A DNA stretch of 34,412 bases from Streptomyces sp. NP160 (lineage in GTDB: Bacteria; Actinomycetota; Actinomycetes; Actinomycetales; Quadrisphaeraceae). The position numbers were made by a program, and so were the translations under genes. The stretch is taken from positions 1 to 34,412 of the forward strand of contig NZ_VDMJ01000012.1 in the NCBI RefSeq assembly GCF_006335115.1. Reading direction: 5' to 3'. Under the pieces are notes generated by a model. It was not told the origin of the DNA, searched no databases, and worked only from the letters and a program-made list of their open reading frames with translations. This document shows positions 16,409 through 24,123 of this stretch, in pieces; position 1 is the first letter of the stretch, and every line of letters begins with the position of its first letter.

Positions 16409-17949
16409 GGGCCCCTCACGTGCCCTCCAGGCGGCGACAGCCCACGCTGCAAGGCCGCCTCACCGCGGCGCTCGTCGTCCTGGTCCTCCTGGTCACCGGG
16501 GTGACCGGGATGACGACGGCGCTGGTGCTGCGCGCCTCCCTGCTCTCCCAGCTGGACTCCCAGCTGGCCGACGCCGGAGGGCGCTACTCCGCCGAGGTCG
16601 ACCGCCGCGGCACCGGCGACGCGGGCGACAACGGTCCTCACGGTGGTGGCGCGGGCGGCAGCGGGCGGCCCAGTGCTGTGGATCCTGACCGCGGCCTGGG
16701 CCGCGGGCAGAGCGTCGGGACGCTGGGCGTGATCCTGTCCGGCGGGCAGGTCGTGCAGGCCTCGGTGGTGGGCCGAGACGGGGCGACGACGACGGTCGAC
16801 CTCGACGCCGCCTCCGCCGCTGCCCTGGCGGCGGTCCGCCCGGGCAGCGACCCCGCCAGCGTGGACCTGGGAGCCCTGGGTGACTACCGGGTCCGGGCCG
16901 TGACCGACGACGGCGCCACCCAGGTGACTGGGCTGCCGTTGGCCACCGTCGGCGCGGTGCTGCGCCGGGTGGTGCTGGGAGAACTCGCTCTCGGGCTGCT
17001 GGCCGCGGCTGCAGGCGGCGTGATGACAGCGCTGGTGGTCCGGCGCGGGCTGCGACCGCTGCAGGACGTCACAACGACGGCGCTGCGCATCACCGAGCTG
17101 CCGCTGGCGGGCTCGGCGGGCGGCCTGCCGGGCCCGGTGACCTCACCGGGGTCGGCAAGGGGGTCGACCGCGGAGGTGAGCCGGGTCAGCGGCGCGGTGG
17201 ACGCGATGGTCGACCACGTGCGCGCCGCGCTGCAGGTCCGCGACGCGGAGGAGGAGCGGCGTCGGCGCTTCATGGCGGATGCCAGCCACGAGCTGCGCAC
17301 CCCGCTGGCGGTGGTGCAAGCCCACACCGAGCAGGCCCTGCGCAGCGGGCGGGCTGACGGGGTGCGGCCTTCCCTGGAGCGCATCGCGGTGGCAAGTGAT
17401 CGGATGGGGCACCTGGTGGAGGACCTGCTGCTGCTGGCGCACCTGGACGCGGGACGGCCGCTGGCCAGCGAGCCGGTTCCGCTGAGCCAGCTGGTGCTGG
17501 AGGAGCTGGTCGACGCCCGCGCCGCCGGCCCGGACCACGCCTGGGAGGCCGACCTGCCGGAGGAGCCCGTCGACGTCGACGGCGATGCCCAGCGCCTGCA
17601 CCAGGTGGTGGCGGGGCTGCTGACCAACGCCCGACGCCACACCCCCGCGGGCACCACGGTGACGATGACCGTGCGCGAGGTGGCGGTCGAGGGGCGGGGG
17701 TGGGTGGAGCTGGACATCGCCGACGACGGCCCCGGCGTACCCGCCGACCTGCGCGAACGGGTCTTCGAACGATTCACCCGCGCGGACTCCGCGCGCACCA
17801 CCGTCGGCTCCACCGGGGGCAGCGGCCTGGGGCTGGCCATCGCCCGCGGCATCGCCGTCGCCCACGGCGGGGACCTGCTGCTCCTGCCCGCGGCCCAGGG
17901 CGCGGTGTTCCGTCTGAGGCTGCCCGCACCGGCCGCGGCGTCGCTGTGA
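16405..17949 (+). CDS. Membrane sensor histidine kinase
   Basis: 514 aa, ATG 16405 in an ATGA overlap with the regulator stop. TM1 is about 18-42; an extracytoplasmic sensor of about 140 residues with a Gly-rich loop follows; TM2 is about 189-212; then a HAMP-like linker with a Gly/Pro-rich insert (about 236-253). The HisKA domain has His295 in FMADASHELRTPLAVVQAHT. The ATPase domain has the N box (LLTNARRHTP), G1 (DIADDGPGVP), F box (FERFTRADSART) and G2 (GSGLGLAIARGIAVAHGG). It is the cognate partner of the upstream regulator; the signal (redox, metal or other) is unknown. Confidence 0.96.
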   Translation: MRAPHVPSRRRQPTLQGRLTAALVVLVLLVTGVTGMTTALVLRASLLSQLDSQLADAGGRYSAEVDRRGTGDAGDNGPHGGGAGGSGRPSAVDPDRGLGRGQSVGTLGVILSGGQVVQASVVGRDGATTTVDLDAASAAALAAVRPGSDPASVDLGALGDYRVRAVTDDGATQVTGLPLATVGAVLRRVVLGELALGLLAAAAGGVMTALVVRRGLRPLQDVTTTALRITELPLAGSAGGLPGPVTSPGSARGSTAEVSRVSGAVDAMVDHVRAALQVRDAEEERRRRFMADASHELRTPLAVVQAHTEQALRSGRADGVRPSLERIAVASDRMGHLVEDLLLLAHLDAGRPLASEPVPLSQLVLEELVDARAAGPDHAWEADLPEEPVDVDGDAQRLHQVVAGLLTNARRHTPAGTTVTMTVREVAVEGRGWVELDIADDGPGVPADLRERVFERFTRADSARTTVGSTGGSGLGLAIARGIAVAHGGDLLLLPAAQGAVFRLRLPAPAAASL

Positions 17950-17978
17950 CGAAGAGGTGACACCTGGCTGGGTCTGGC

Positions 17979-18000
17979 TTGAGAGGTCGGGGAGAGGTTG
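17979..18000 (+). promoter_or_regulatory. Putative response-regulator box 1 (11-bp direct repeat)
   Basis: TTGAGAGGTCG (17979-17989) is followed directly by GGGAGAGGTTG (17990-18000), an 11-bp direct repeat, one helical turn, as OmpR/PhoB-family regulators bind. It lies 88 bases before the PepSY-type gene and shares its first half-site exactly with box 2 at 19054. Confidence 0.5.
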
Positions 18001-18088
18001 CGACCAGTGCTGCTCCAGGGTCGCGGGCTCTCATGGGCGCAGCGGACCCCGCCGGCGTCGTCGTCGGCCCGCGACGGAAGGGAATACC

Positions 18089-18868
18089 GTGCCCCTGAGC
18101 ACCCCCAAGAAGGTCGCCACCGGTGTGGCGGCTGCAGCTGTGACCGGTCTGCTCGTCGTCGGTGGCGCCTCGCTGGCCAGCGCTGCCGGCGAGCAGACCC
18201 CGTCGGCCGGGTCGTCCTCGTCGTCCTCCTCGTCGTCGGCGCCCACGGGCAAGGGCGGTGACCGCGCACCCCACGACCACACCCCCGTGACCGGGGATGA
18301 GGCCACGAAGGTGTCGGCGGCTGTGACGGCGAAGGACTCCGCCGTGACGGTCACCGACGTGCAGAAGGACCCCGACGGGTCCTACGACGTCAACAGCACC
18401 AAGGACGGCGCGGACGTCCACTACGACGTCAGCGCCGACCTGGCGACCATCACCGAGCGCACCGGCGGCCCCGGCGGTAGTGGCGGCAAGGGCGGCGGCC
18501 ATGGCGGACAGGGCGGCGATGACACCCCCGTGACCGGGGATGAGGCCACGAAGGTGTCAGCGGCGGTGACGGCGAAGGACTCCGCCGTGACGGTCACCGA
18601 CGTGCAGAAGGACCCCGACGGGTCCTACGACGTCAACGGCACCAAGGACGGTGCCGACGTCCACTACGACGTCAGCGCCGACCTGGCGACCATCACCGAG
18701 CGCACCGGTGGTCAGGGTGGTCCTGGCGGCCGCGGTGGTCACGGCGGTGGCCCCGGTGGACAGGGCGGCGGACGCGGCTCAGAGGACGGCGCCAGCAGCA
18801 GCTCCACGCAGAGCCCCTCGGCCAGCTCGGGCGCCCAGCAGAGCAGCTACTCCGGCGCCTCGGCCTGA
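18089..18868 (+). CDS. Secreted protein with two PepSY-like repeats
   Basis: 259 aa from GTG 18089, with ribosome site GGAAGGGA 5 nt upstream. A Sec signal peptide (about 1-32; TGLLVVGGASLASAAG) is followed by a poly-Ser linker and a short segment, then two 62-residue repeats (starting HTPVTGDEATKVSAAVTAKD and DTPVTGDEATKVSAAVTAKD) that resemble PepSY domains. Gly-rich spacers separate the repeats, and a Gly/His then Ser/Gln/Ala tail ends the protein. At DNA level the repeats are about 96% identical. PepSY proteins are frequent partners of membrane flavin and ferric reductases. Function is not established; the gene sits between its likely regulators and the reductase cluster. Confidence 0.85.
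   Translation: MPLSTPKKVATGVAAAAVTGLLVVGGASLASAAGEQTPSAGSSSSSSSSSAPTGKGGDRAPHDHTPVTGDEATKVSAAVTAKDSAVTVTDVQKDPDGSYDVNSTKDGADVHYDVSADLATITERTGGPGGSGGKGGGHGGQGGDDTPVTGDEATKVSAAVTAKDSAVTVTDVQKDPDGSYDVNGTKDGADVHYDVSADLATITERTGGQGGPGGRGGHGGGPGGQGGGRGSEDGASSSSTQSPSASSGAQQSSYSGASA
18279..18465. repeat. 187-bp direct repeat, copy 1 (PepSY unit)
   Basis: Copy 1 of a near-identical direct repeat. Copy 2 lies 243 bases further on, at 18522-18708. Only a handful of differences, e.g. AACAGC versus AACGGC and GGCGCGG versus GGTGCCG. Confidence 0.95.
18522..18708. repeat. 187-bp direct repeat, copy 2 (PepSY unit)
   Basis: Copy 2 of the in-gene duplication. The 243-bp period is a multiple of three, so gain or loss of a unit by recombination would preserve the frame. 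Confidence 0.95.
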
Positions 18869-18886
18869 CCGGTACATCGCGTTGAC

Positions 18887-18926
18887 GGCCCGGGGCCTCC
18901 ACGGACGGACGTGGAGACCCCGGGCC
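18887..18926 (+). terminator. Intrinsic terminator after the PepSY-type gene
   Basis: Arms 18887-18903 and 18910-18926 (17 bp, one mismatch, 6-nt loop GACGGA), very GC-rich, followed by TTCTTGCT. It begins 19 bases after the gene stop and separates this gene from the reductase cluster. Confidence 0.85.
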
Positions 18927-18966
18927 TTCTTGCTCCTCGGACGCACCGGAGCGGACGGGCGTGGCC

Positions 18967-19010
18967 GGTCGTGCGGTTGGTCGTGCGGTTGGTCGAGCGG
19001 CTGGTCGCGC
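18967..19010. repeat. 12-bp tandem repeat
   Basis: GGTCGTGCGGTT twice exactly (18967-18990), then a diverged copy GGTCGAGCGGCT and a partial fourth. It lies in the gap between the terminator and the regulator box of the reductase cluster. No coding role seen. Confidence 0.75.
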
Positions 19011-19053
19011 ACAGGCGACGCGCAGCCGGCTTTCTGCTGGCACCCCGCTGGCG

Positions 19054-19075
19054 TTGAGAGGTCGTTGAGCGCAAG
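19054..19075 (+). promoter_or_regulatory. Putative response-regulator box 2 (11-bp direct repeat)
   Basis: TTGAGAGGTCG (19054-19064) then TTGAGCGCAAG (19065-19075), the same 11-bp spacing as box 1, with an identical first half. It lies 61 bases before the leader ORF and 114 before the reductase start. Confidence 0.5.
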
Positions 19076-19136
19076 CCCACAGGTCCACCTGAACCCCGCG
19101 TCCGAACATCTCCTGGACGACGACCGTGGAGGACCG

Positions 19137-19193
19137 ATGAGCAGCACGACGAACACCGGGGCGCAGCGCTTCGGCACCGGGAGGACGGCATGA
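19137..19193 (+). CDS. 18-aa leader ORF coupled to the reductase gene
   Basis: ATG 19137 has a strong ribosome site, GGAGG, 6 nt upstream. The product is MSSTTNTGAQRFGTGRTA. Its stop overlaps the reductase start as ATGA (19190-19193), and a second ribosome site (GGGAGG) for the reductase lies inside the ORF. The arrangement predicts translation and coupling to the downstream gene. No known leader-peptide family is recognised, and there is no run of one amino acid to suggest classical attenuation. Confidence 0.5.
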   Translation: MSSTTNTGAQRFGTGRTA

Positions 19194-20614
19194 CCGCACT
19201 GGCTGACCGCTCCGTGCCCGCCCCTACGGACGCATCGTCCCCAGACACCTCCGCTGACCTCGGTCGCCGCGCCCGCTGGGACGCCGGCGTCCGCCTGTCG
19301 GTGCTGGTGACCGTGTGGGCCAGCCTGCTGCTGGTCACCTACTGGTGGGTCACTGGCGGCGGCGTGCAGGACCTGACCGGCTGGGCCTCCGGGCTGACCT
19401 CGACCGGACGGCTGACCGGGCTGCTGGCCTCGGACCTGCTGCTCTTCCAGGTGCTGCTCATGGCTCGCGTCCCCGTGGTGGAGAAGGCCTTCGGCCAGGA
19501 GCGGCTCGCCCGCACGCACCGCCTGGTCGGCTTCACCTCCTTCACCGCGATGCTCGCCCACATCGGCCTCATCACCTGGGGCTACGCCGCCGGTGACCTG
19601 GCGGCCACGCCCGGGGAGCTGTGGAACCTCACGGTCGACTACCCGGGCATGCTGCTGGCCGCGGCCGGCACGGCGTGCCTGGTCATGGTGGTCGTCACCA
19701 GCATCAAGGCCGCCCGCCGGCGGCTGCGCTATGAGTCCTGGCACCTGATGCACCTGTACGCCTACGCCGGCGTCGGGCTCGCCCTGCCCCACCAGCTGTG
19801 GACCGGTCAGGACTTCCTGGCCTCCACCGCCCGCACCGCCTTCTGGTGGGGGCTGTGGATCGCCTGCGCCCTCAGCGTGCTCACCTGGCGCGTCGTGCTG
19901 CCGCTCTGGCGCAGCGCCCGCTACCGCCTGCGGGTCAGCGGCGTGGTCGAGGAGGGCGACGGCGTCGTCTCGGTGCACATGTCCTCCGGTCGTTCCGCGC
20001 GCATGACTGCCGAGGCTGGGCAGTTCTTCACCTTCCGCTTCCTGTCCGGGGCCGGGTGGACCCGCGGGCACCCGTACTCCTTGTCCGCGGCGCCCGACGG
20101 ACGCAGCCTGCGCATCACGGTCAAGGAGGTCGGCGACGGCAGCAGCGCTCTGCGACGCCTCCGGCCAGGCACCCGGGTGCTCGTGGAGGGGCCCTATGGA
20201 CGGCTCAGCCCCCGCGCCCGTACCCGCCGCAAGGTCGCCCTCATCGGCGCTGGGGTCGGGGTGACTCCGCTGCGGGCGCTGGCCGAGGCGCTGCCGTACG
20301 CCCCCGGGGAGGTCGGGCTGATCCACCGCTTTACCGGCCAGCCGCTGTTCGAGGCCGAGCTGCGCCGCCTGTCCGTCGAGCGCGGCCTGCAGGTGATGTG
20401 GCTGCCCGGGCGCCGCCGAGCCGAGGGCTCCTGGCTCGGGGACGGGATGGGCGACGTCGACGACGTCACCGCCGTGCGGCACTGGCTGCCCGACGTCGCC
20501 GAGCGCGACGTGTACGTCTGCGGCCCCGAGCCGTGGGCGCGCGACGTGGCCCGATCGCTGACCGCGGCGGGCCTGCCCGCCGAGAACCTGCACGTCGAGA
20601 GCTTCGGATGGTGA
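19190..20614 (+). CDS. Ferric-reductase-like flavohaem membrane oxidoreductase
   Basis: 474 aa, ATG 19190. The membrane half (about 35-240) has about six helices with His residues suited to haem ligation: His110 (ARTHRLVGF), His124 (LAHIGL), His185 and His188 (SWHLMHLYAY), His201 (ALPHQLW). The cytosolic half is a ferredoxin-reductase module: FAD motif HPYSLS (294-299), VEGPYGRLS, nucleotide-binding GAGVGVTP (353-360) and CGPEPW (444-449). This matches NOX/ferric-reductase-like proteins that pass electrons from NAD(P)H via FAD and haem across the membrane. Its stop overlaps the FMN-binding gene, and ApbE follows, so the acceptor is probably the flavinylated partner outside the membrane. Confidence 0.94.
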   Translation: MTALADRSVPAPTDASSPDTSADLGRRARWDAGVRLSVLVTVWASLLLVTYWWVTGGGVQDLTGWASGLTSTGRLTGLLASDLLLFQVLLMARVPVVEKAFGQERLARTHRLVGFTSFTAMLAHIGLITWGYAAGDLAATPGELWNLTVDYPGMLLAAAGTACLVMVVVTSIKAARRRLRYESWHLMHLYAYAGVGLALPHQLWTGQDFLASTARTAFWWGLWIACALSVLTWRVVLPLWRSARYRLRVSGVVEEGDGVVSVHMSSGRSARMTAEAGQFFTFRFLSGAGWTRGHPYSLSAAPDGRSLRITVKEVGDGSSALRRLRPGTRVLVEGPYGRLSPRARTRRKVALIGAGVGVTPLRALAEALPYAPGEVGLIHRFTGQPLFEAELRRLSVERGLQVMWLPGRRRAEGSWLGDGMGDVDDVTAVRHWLPDVAERDVYVCGPEPWARDVARSLTAAGLPAENLHVESFGW

Positions 20615-21228
20615 TGACGATGAGTGACCAGACGACCAAGAACAGCGCGACCCGCCGCAACGTGATCTGGGGCATGAGCTCGCTCAGCGCCCTGGTGCTG
20701 CTGTTCGGCTACCACACCTCCACCAGCGCGACCGAGGCCAGCGCAGCGACAGGAACCCCGGGAACCTCCACCACAGGCACCTCCGGCGCCGGGACCTCTG
20801 CCAGCAGCGGGACCACCTCATCGAGCGACAGCAGCACCACGGCGTCCGGGAACGACGGGACCTCCTCCAGCGCGGGGTCGAACAGCGCCTCCGACTCCTC
20901 CAGCAGCTCCTCGGGCACCGCCTCGAGCAGCACGAGCTCCAGCGCGTCCAGCACCACGGTCACCGGCGAGGCCGCCCAGACGCGGTGGGGCCCGGTGCAG
21001 GTGCAACTGACCGTCAGCGGCGGGAAGGTCACCGCCGTCGACGTCGTGCAGTACCCCGACTCCAACGGCAGGGACCAGGAGATCAACGCCCGGGCGCTGC
21101 CGATCCTGGTGCAGGAGACGCTGTCGGCGCAGAGCGCCCAGATCGACATGGTCAGCGGCGCCACATACACCAGCGACGGCTACACCACCTCCCTGCAGAG
21201 CGCCCTGGACCAGGCGGGCCTGGCGTGA
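20614..21228 (+). CDS. Extracytoplasmic FMN-binding protein (flavinylated)
   Basis: 204 aa. ATG 20614 shares its A with the reductase stop (TGATG); ATG 20608 and 20620 are alternatives. Residues 18-36 form a membrane anchor or signal; about 37-115 is an extended Ser/Thr/Gly linker; about 118-204 is an FMN_bind domain (WGPVQVQLTVSGGKVTAVDV, then PDSNGRDQEIN). SGATYT (181-186) fits the flavinylation motif [ST]GA[ST]x[ST], with Thr186 the predicted acceptor. ApbE, encoded next, would attach FMN through a phosphoester bond. The long linker would let the domain reach away from the membrane to pass electrons on. The final acceptor is unknown. Confidence 0.92.
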   Translation: MTMSDQTTKNSATRRNVIWGMSSLSALVLLFGYHTSTSATEASAATGTPGTSTTGTSGAGTSASSGTTSSSDSSTTASGNDGTSSSAGSNSASDSSSSSSGTASSSTSSSASSTTVTGEAAQTRWGPVQVQLTVSGGKVTAVDVVQYPDSNGRDQEINARALPILVQETLSAQSAQIDMVSGATYTSDGYTTSLQSALDQAGLA

Positions 21229-22010
21229 GCACCCACCTGGCGCGCTACGTCGAGCACGTGATGGGCATGCCGATCAGCCTCGCTCTGCGCGGCCGGCACA
21301 ACCACGACGCCCTCGCCCAGGACGCGTGGCGCGCCGTCATGGACCAGCTGCGCTGGGCCGACACCGTCTTCAGCACCTACCGGGAGGACTCCTGGGTCAG
21401 CCGCCTTGGTCGCGGCGAGGTGAGCCTGGACGCCTGCCCCCCAGAGGTCGCGGAGGTGCTCGCCATCGGCGAGCAGGCCGAACGCGACTCCGGCGGCGCG
21501 TTCAGCGTCCATCTGCCCGGACCCGACGGGCGACGGCGCCTGGACCCCAGCGGGGTGGTCAAGGGGTGGGCCGTCCAGCGCGCCGCCGCAGCGCTGCGCG
21601 CACTCCCGGAGACCGACCACTGCCTGTCTGCCGGCGGCGACATGACCTGCCTGACCACGGACCCCGATGCCGACCCCTGGCGCGTGGGCGTGGAGGACCC
21701 GCGCGACCCGACGCGCGTCGTCGCCGTCGTGCCGGTGTTCTCCGGGGCGGTGGCCACCTCCGGGACGGCGCACCGCGGGCAGCACCTCCTCGACGCGCGC
21801 ACCGGGCTGGCGCCGCAGGGCGTCGCCTCAGTGACCGTGGTCGCCGGGACGCTCACCACCGCTGACGTCGACGCCACGGCCGCCTACGCCCAGGGCCTGG
21901 AGGCGGCCGCGTGGCTGGCCCGGCGTCCAGGGCGATCTGGCCTGGTGGTGTGGCAGGACGGGACGACGACGACGGTCGAGCCCGTACCTGTGGCCCTGAG
22001 CACACGCTGA
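21225..22010 (+). CDS. apbE: FAD:protein FMN transferase ApbE
   Basis: 261 aa, GTG 21225 overlapping the FMN-binding stop (GTGA). ApbE landmarks are present: DTVFSTYREDSWVSRL, the DPSGVVKGWAVQRAAAAL block (usually DPSGIAKGYAVD), LSAGGDMTCL (usually NAGGD), and the block GTAHRGQHLLDARTGLAPQG (usually HIIDPRTG). TTADVDATAAY holds the D-A/T Mg-binding region. The enzyme transfers FMN from FAD to a Thr of its partner. It has no signal peptide or lipobox, and its length fits the shorter actinobacterial forms. Overlap with the acceptor gene makes that protein its obvious substrate. Confidence 0.95.
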   Translation: MSTHLARYVEHVMGMPISLALRGRHNHDALAQDAWRAVMDQLRWADTVFSTYREDSWVSRLGRGEVSLDACPPEVAEVLAIGEQAERDSGGAFSVHLPGPDGRRRLDPSGVVKGWAVQRAAAALRALPETDHCLSAGGDMTCLTTDPDADPWRVGVEDPRDPTRVVAVVPVFSGAVATSGTAHRGQHLLDARTGLAPQGVASVTVVAGTLTTADVDATAAYAQGLEAAAWLARRPGRSGLVVWQDGTTTTVEPVPVALSTR

Positions 22011-22083
22011 AGCCGACAGGCGGTCACCAGTACCGGTGCGCTGTCGGCGCGCTCTCCCTAGCTGATGCCGGCCGTCGCATCTG

Positions 22084-22141
22084 AGGATCGTCAGCGTGCC
22101 GCTCACCGGTCGGGGATCGTCAGCGTACCGCTGACCGGTCG
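22084..22141. repeat. 29-bp tandem repeat carrying 7-3-7 inverted repeats
   Basis: Two 29-bp units (22084-22112, 22113-22141) with three differences. Each has an inverted repeat: GTCAGCG-TGC-CGCTCAC (one mismatch) and GTCAGCG-TAC-CGCTGAC (perfect). They lie between the ends of apbE (+) and the STAS gene (-), so a bidirectional terminator is the simplest reading. The same 7-3-7 form recurs at 34387-34403. Confidence 0.7.
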
Positions 22142-22204
22142 CCTGTCACTTAAGGGCTTGCCGGCTGGTGCGGCGCACTGCGACGACGGTTGCAGCCAGC
22201 TGAG

Positions 22205-22597
22205 TCACGCCTTCCGCTGGCAGTGCGCCATCGCCGCCGCAACGTCGTCCCAGATGGGCATCACCCCAGTTAGGCCGGTGATGTGGAGCAGGCTCATCAC
22301 CGCTGCCTGCGGGGCGACCAGACTGAAGGTCACTCCTTGTTGCTTGGCTCGACGAAGGACACCGACCAAGACCCCTAAACCAGCGGAGTCCATGAACGAC
22401 ACCGCTTCCAGGTCCAGCACCAGGCACGGCCGGTCTTCATCGCGCCCTTGCGACCCGGCCTGCTGCAATGTCTGCAAGGCGTCAAGGGCAGCCGCGGACA
22501 GCACCGGCACGCTGTACAGGTCGACCTCACCCACGACCGTCAGCACCAGAGCATCAGCCTGACGCTCCAGCAGGACGTGGAGGCTCTGGTCGCCCAT
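22205..22597 (-). CDS. STAS-domain anti-sigma factor antagonist
   Basis: 130 aa from ATG 22597 (an in-frame TTG at 22618 is possible). LVLTVVGEVDLYSVPVLSAA and CLVLDLEAVSFMDSAGLGVL are the two conserved blocks of SpoIIAA/RsbV proteins. Ser71 in MDSAGL is the phosphorylation site that an RsbW-type kinase would use and a SpoIIE-type phosphatase would restore. The dephosphorylated form sequesters the kinase and frees the sigma factor. An insertion (about 46-58; QAGSQGRDEDRPC) lies before the core strand. A GAF-SpoIIE phosphatase gene is divergent 233 bases away; a possible RsbW remnant lies beyond it. Confidence 0.92.
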   Translation of the reverse strand: MGDQSLHVLLERQADALVLTVVGEVDLYSVPVLSAAALDALQTLQQAGSQGRDEDRPCLVLDLEAVSFMDSAGLGVLVGVLRRAKQQGVTFSLVAPQAAVMSLLHITGLTGVMPIWDDVAAAMAHCQRKA

Positions 22598-22830
22598 GCA
22601 GATCAGATGCTCCCTCAACTGTTCGTCAGCGCGCGTGGTTGCTACAGAACACCAAGCGGTCCCTACTACTTACCCCGCCGTGCCACCACCACTCAGGCGG
22701 GGTGGCCTCCCGTCCAACCAGACCAGGAGGCAGTGGCACGCCGACGCCTGCGCCCGGAGCGCTGATACCGCTTCCCCCTCTGGACGCACACCGCCTGTCT
22801 TCGCTGCTCAGCGCTCCCTAGGCTTGCGTG
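22598..22830. promoter_or_regulatory. Divergent promoter region of STAS and phosphatase genes
   Basis: The gap has lower GC than its flanks. TAGGCT (22819-22824) sits 6 nt before GTG 22831, a leaderless-type -10 box for the phosphatase. On the minus strand GGGGTAA (22676-22670) resembles the GGGTA-type -10 of SigB-like sigma factors, which would be fitting for a STAS gene, but no clear GTTT -35 accompanies it. Confidence 0.4.
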
Positions 22831-24123
22831 GTGAACACTGGCCAGGCGCTGCGTGAGGTGCTCGACGCCGCGCAGGACGCCTCCCCCGTGGAGGCGGTCC
22901 AAGCCGTCACACGTGAGCTGGGCAGGGCGCTGGGCGCCACGGCGGTCTCCTTCCTCATCGCCGACCTGTCAGGGCGCGCGCTCGTGCGCCTGACCCACCT
23001 CCCCCTCACCCCCGACTCAGCGGGCGGCGCCTCGAGGCACGACCGGGAGCACGTCGGCGCCGAGCGCCTGCACGGGGAGGAGTCCGCGACGGTGGTGCCC
23101 TTCGACGGTGGCCCGGCGGAGCAAGCGATCCGCTCACAACAGGTGCAGGTCGTCAACGCTGGCGGCAAGGGGTGGGTGGTGCTGGCGCCGGTCACCGAAC
23201 GCGGCGAGGCGATCGGGCTGGTGGAGCTCACCATGCCTACCCAGCCCAGCGCTTCCCAGCAGGCCGAGGTGGCCCGCACGGCCTTCGTGCTGGCCTACGT
23301 GCTGATCGCCAGCCGCCGGCACACCGACCTGTACGAGTGGGGCCAGCGCAGCCTGCCCTTCTCCCTGTCCGCGGAGATCCAACGCCGCCTGCTGCCGCCG
23401 GCGCTCACCTGCGAGGCAGGCGCCTTCACCCTGTCGGCGTGGTTGGAGCCAGCGGCCAGCATCGCCGGGGACACCTTCGACTACGTCCTGGCCCGCGATG
23501 AGCTGCACCTGTCGATGACCGACGCCATGGGCCACGGCGTGGCCAGCGCCCTGCTGGCGACGCTGTGCCTGGGGGCCCTGCGCAACCACCGCCGCCGAGG
23601 TGCCTCGCTGGCAGAGCAGGCGGTCGCGGCGAACGCTGCGCTGCACGAGCACCTGAGCAGCCAGAATCAGGAGGGCTTCGTCACCGGGGTGATGGGCAGG
23701 GTCGACCTGCCCACCGGTCGGCTGAGCCTGCTCAACGCCGGTCACGCGCAGCCCTACCTGGCGCGCGCAGGCCGGGTCGAGCAGGTCCGGCTGGCTGCGG
23801 GCCTGCCCCTGGGGCTCTTCTCAGGGCTGGAGCACGGGCTGACCGTGGTGGACCTGCACCCCGGGGACCGGGTCGTGTTCGTCACCGACGGGATGCTGGA
23901 GCGCAACGCTGAGACGGTCGACCTGCCCGCCGGGATCTTGGCGACCAGGCACCTGCACCCGCGGGAAGCGACCCGCGCGCTGGCCGATGAGGTCATCTCC
24001 GCCAGCGGCGGTGAGCTGGCCGATGATGCGACGTTGATGGTGTTGGACTGGCACGGGGAGCACGGCCGTGACCGCCGCACGACCTCCGGGGCGGAGGCTC
24101 ACCGCGCCAGTCCTCGGTCATGA
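22831..24123 (+). CDS. GAF-SpoIIE (PP2C-type) serine phosphatase
   Basis: 430 aa from GTG 22831 (GTG 22828 is one codon earlier). The N-terminal part (about 5-165) resembles a GAF sensor domain (VQAVTRELGRALGATAVSFL; GWVVLAPVTERGEAIGLVEL). The C-terminal part (about 185-410) is a SpoIIE/RsbU phosphatase with QRRLLPPAL, the metal-binding AGDTFDYVL and DAMGHGVAS, LNAGHAQPYL, VTDGMLE and DDATLMVLDW; the metal-binding aspartates are all visible. It should dephosphorylate a STAS protein, the divergent STAS neighbour being the natural candidate, in response to a signal bound by the GAF domain. Confidence 0.94.
   Translation: MNTGQALREVLDAAQDASPVEAVQAVTRELGRALGATAVSFLIADLSGRALVRLTHLPLTPDSAGGASRHDREHVGAERLHGEESATVVPFDGGPAEQAIRSQQVQVVNAGGKGWVVLAPVTERGEAIGLVELTMPTQPSASQQAEVARTAFVLAYVLIASRRHTDLYEWGQRSLPFSLSAEIQRRLLPPALTCEAGAFTLSAWLEPAASIAGDTFDYVLARDELHLSMTDAMGHGVASALLATLCLGALRNHRRRGASLAEQAVAANAALHEHLSSQNQEGFVTGVMGRVDLPTGRLSLLNAGHAQPYLARAGRVEQVRLAAGLPLGLFSGLEHGLTVVDLHPGDRVVFVTDGMLERNAETVDLPAGILATRHLHPREATRALADEVISASGGELADDATLMVLDWHGEHGRDRRTTSGAEAHRASPRS

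Noticed and set aside
22084-22141. CRISPR-like repeat
   Set aside because: Only two directly abutting 29-bp units, no spacers and no cas genes.
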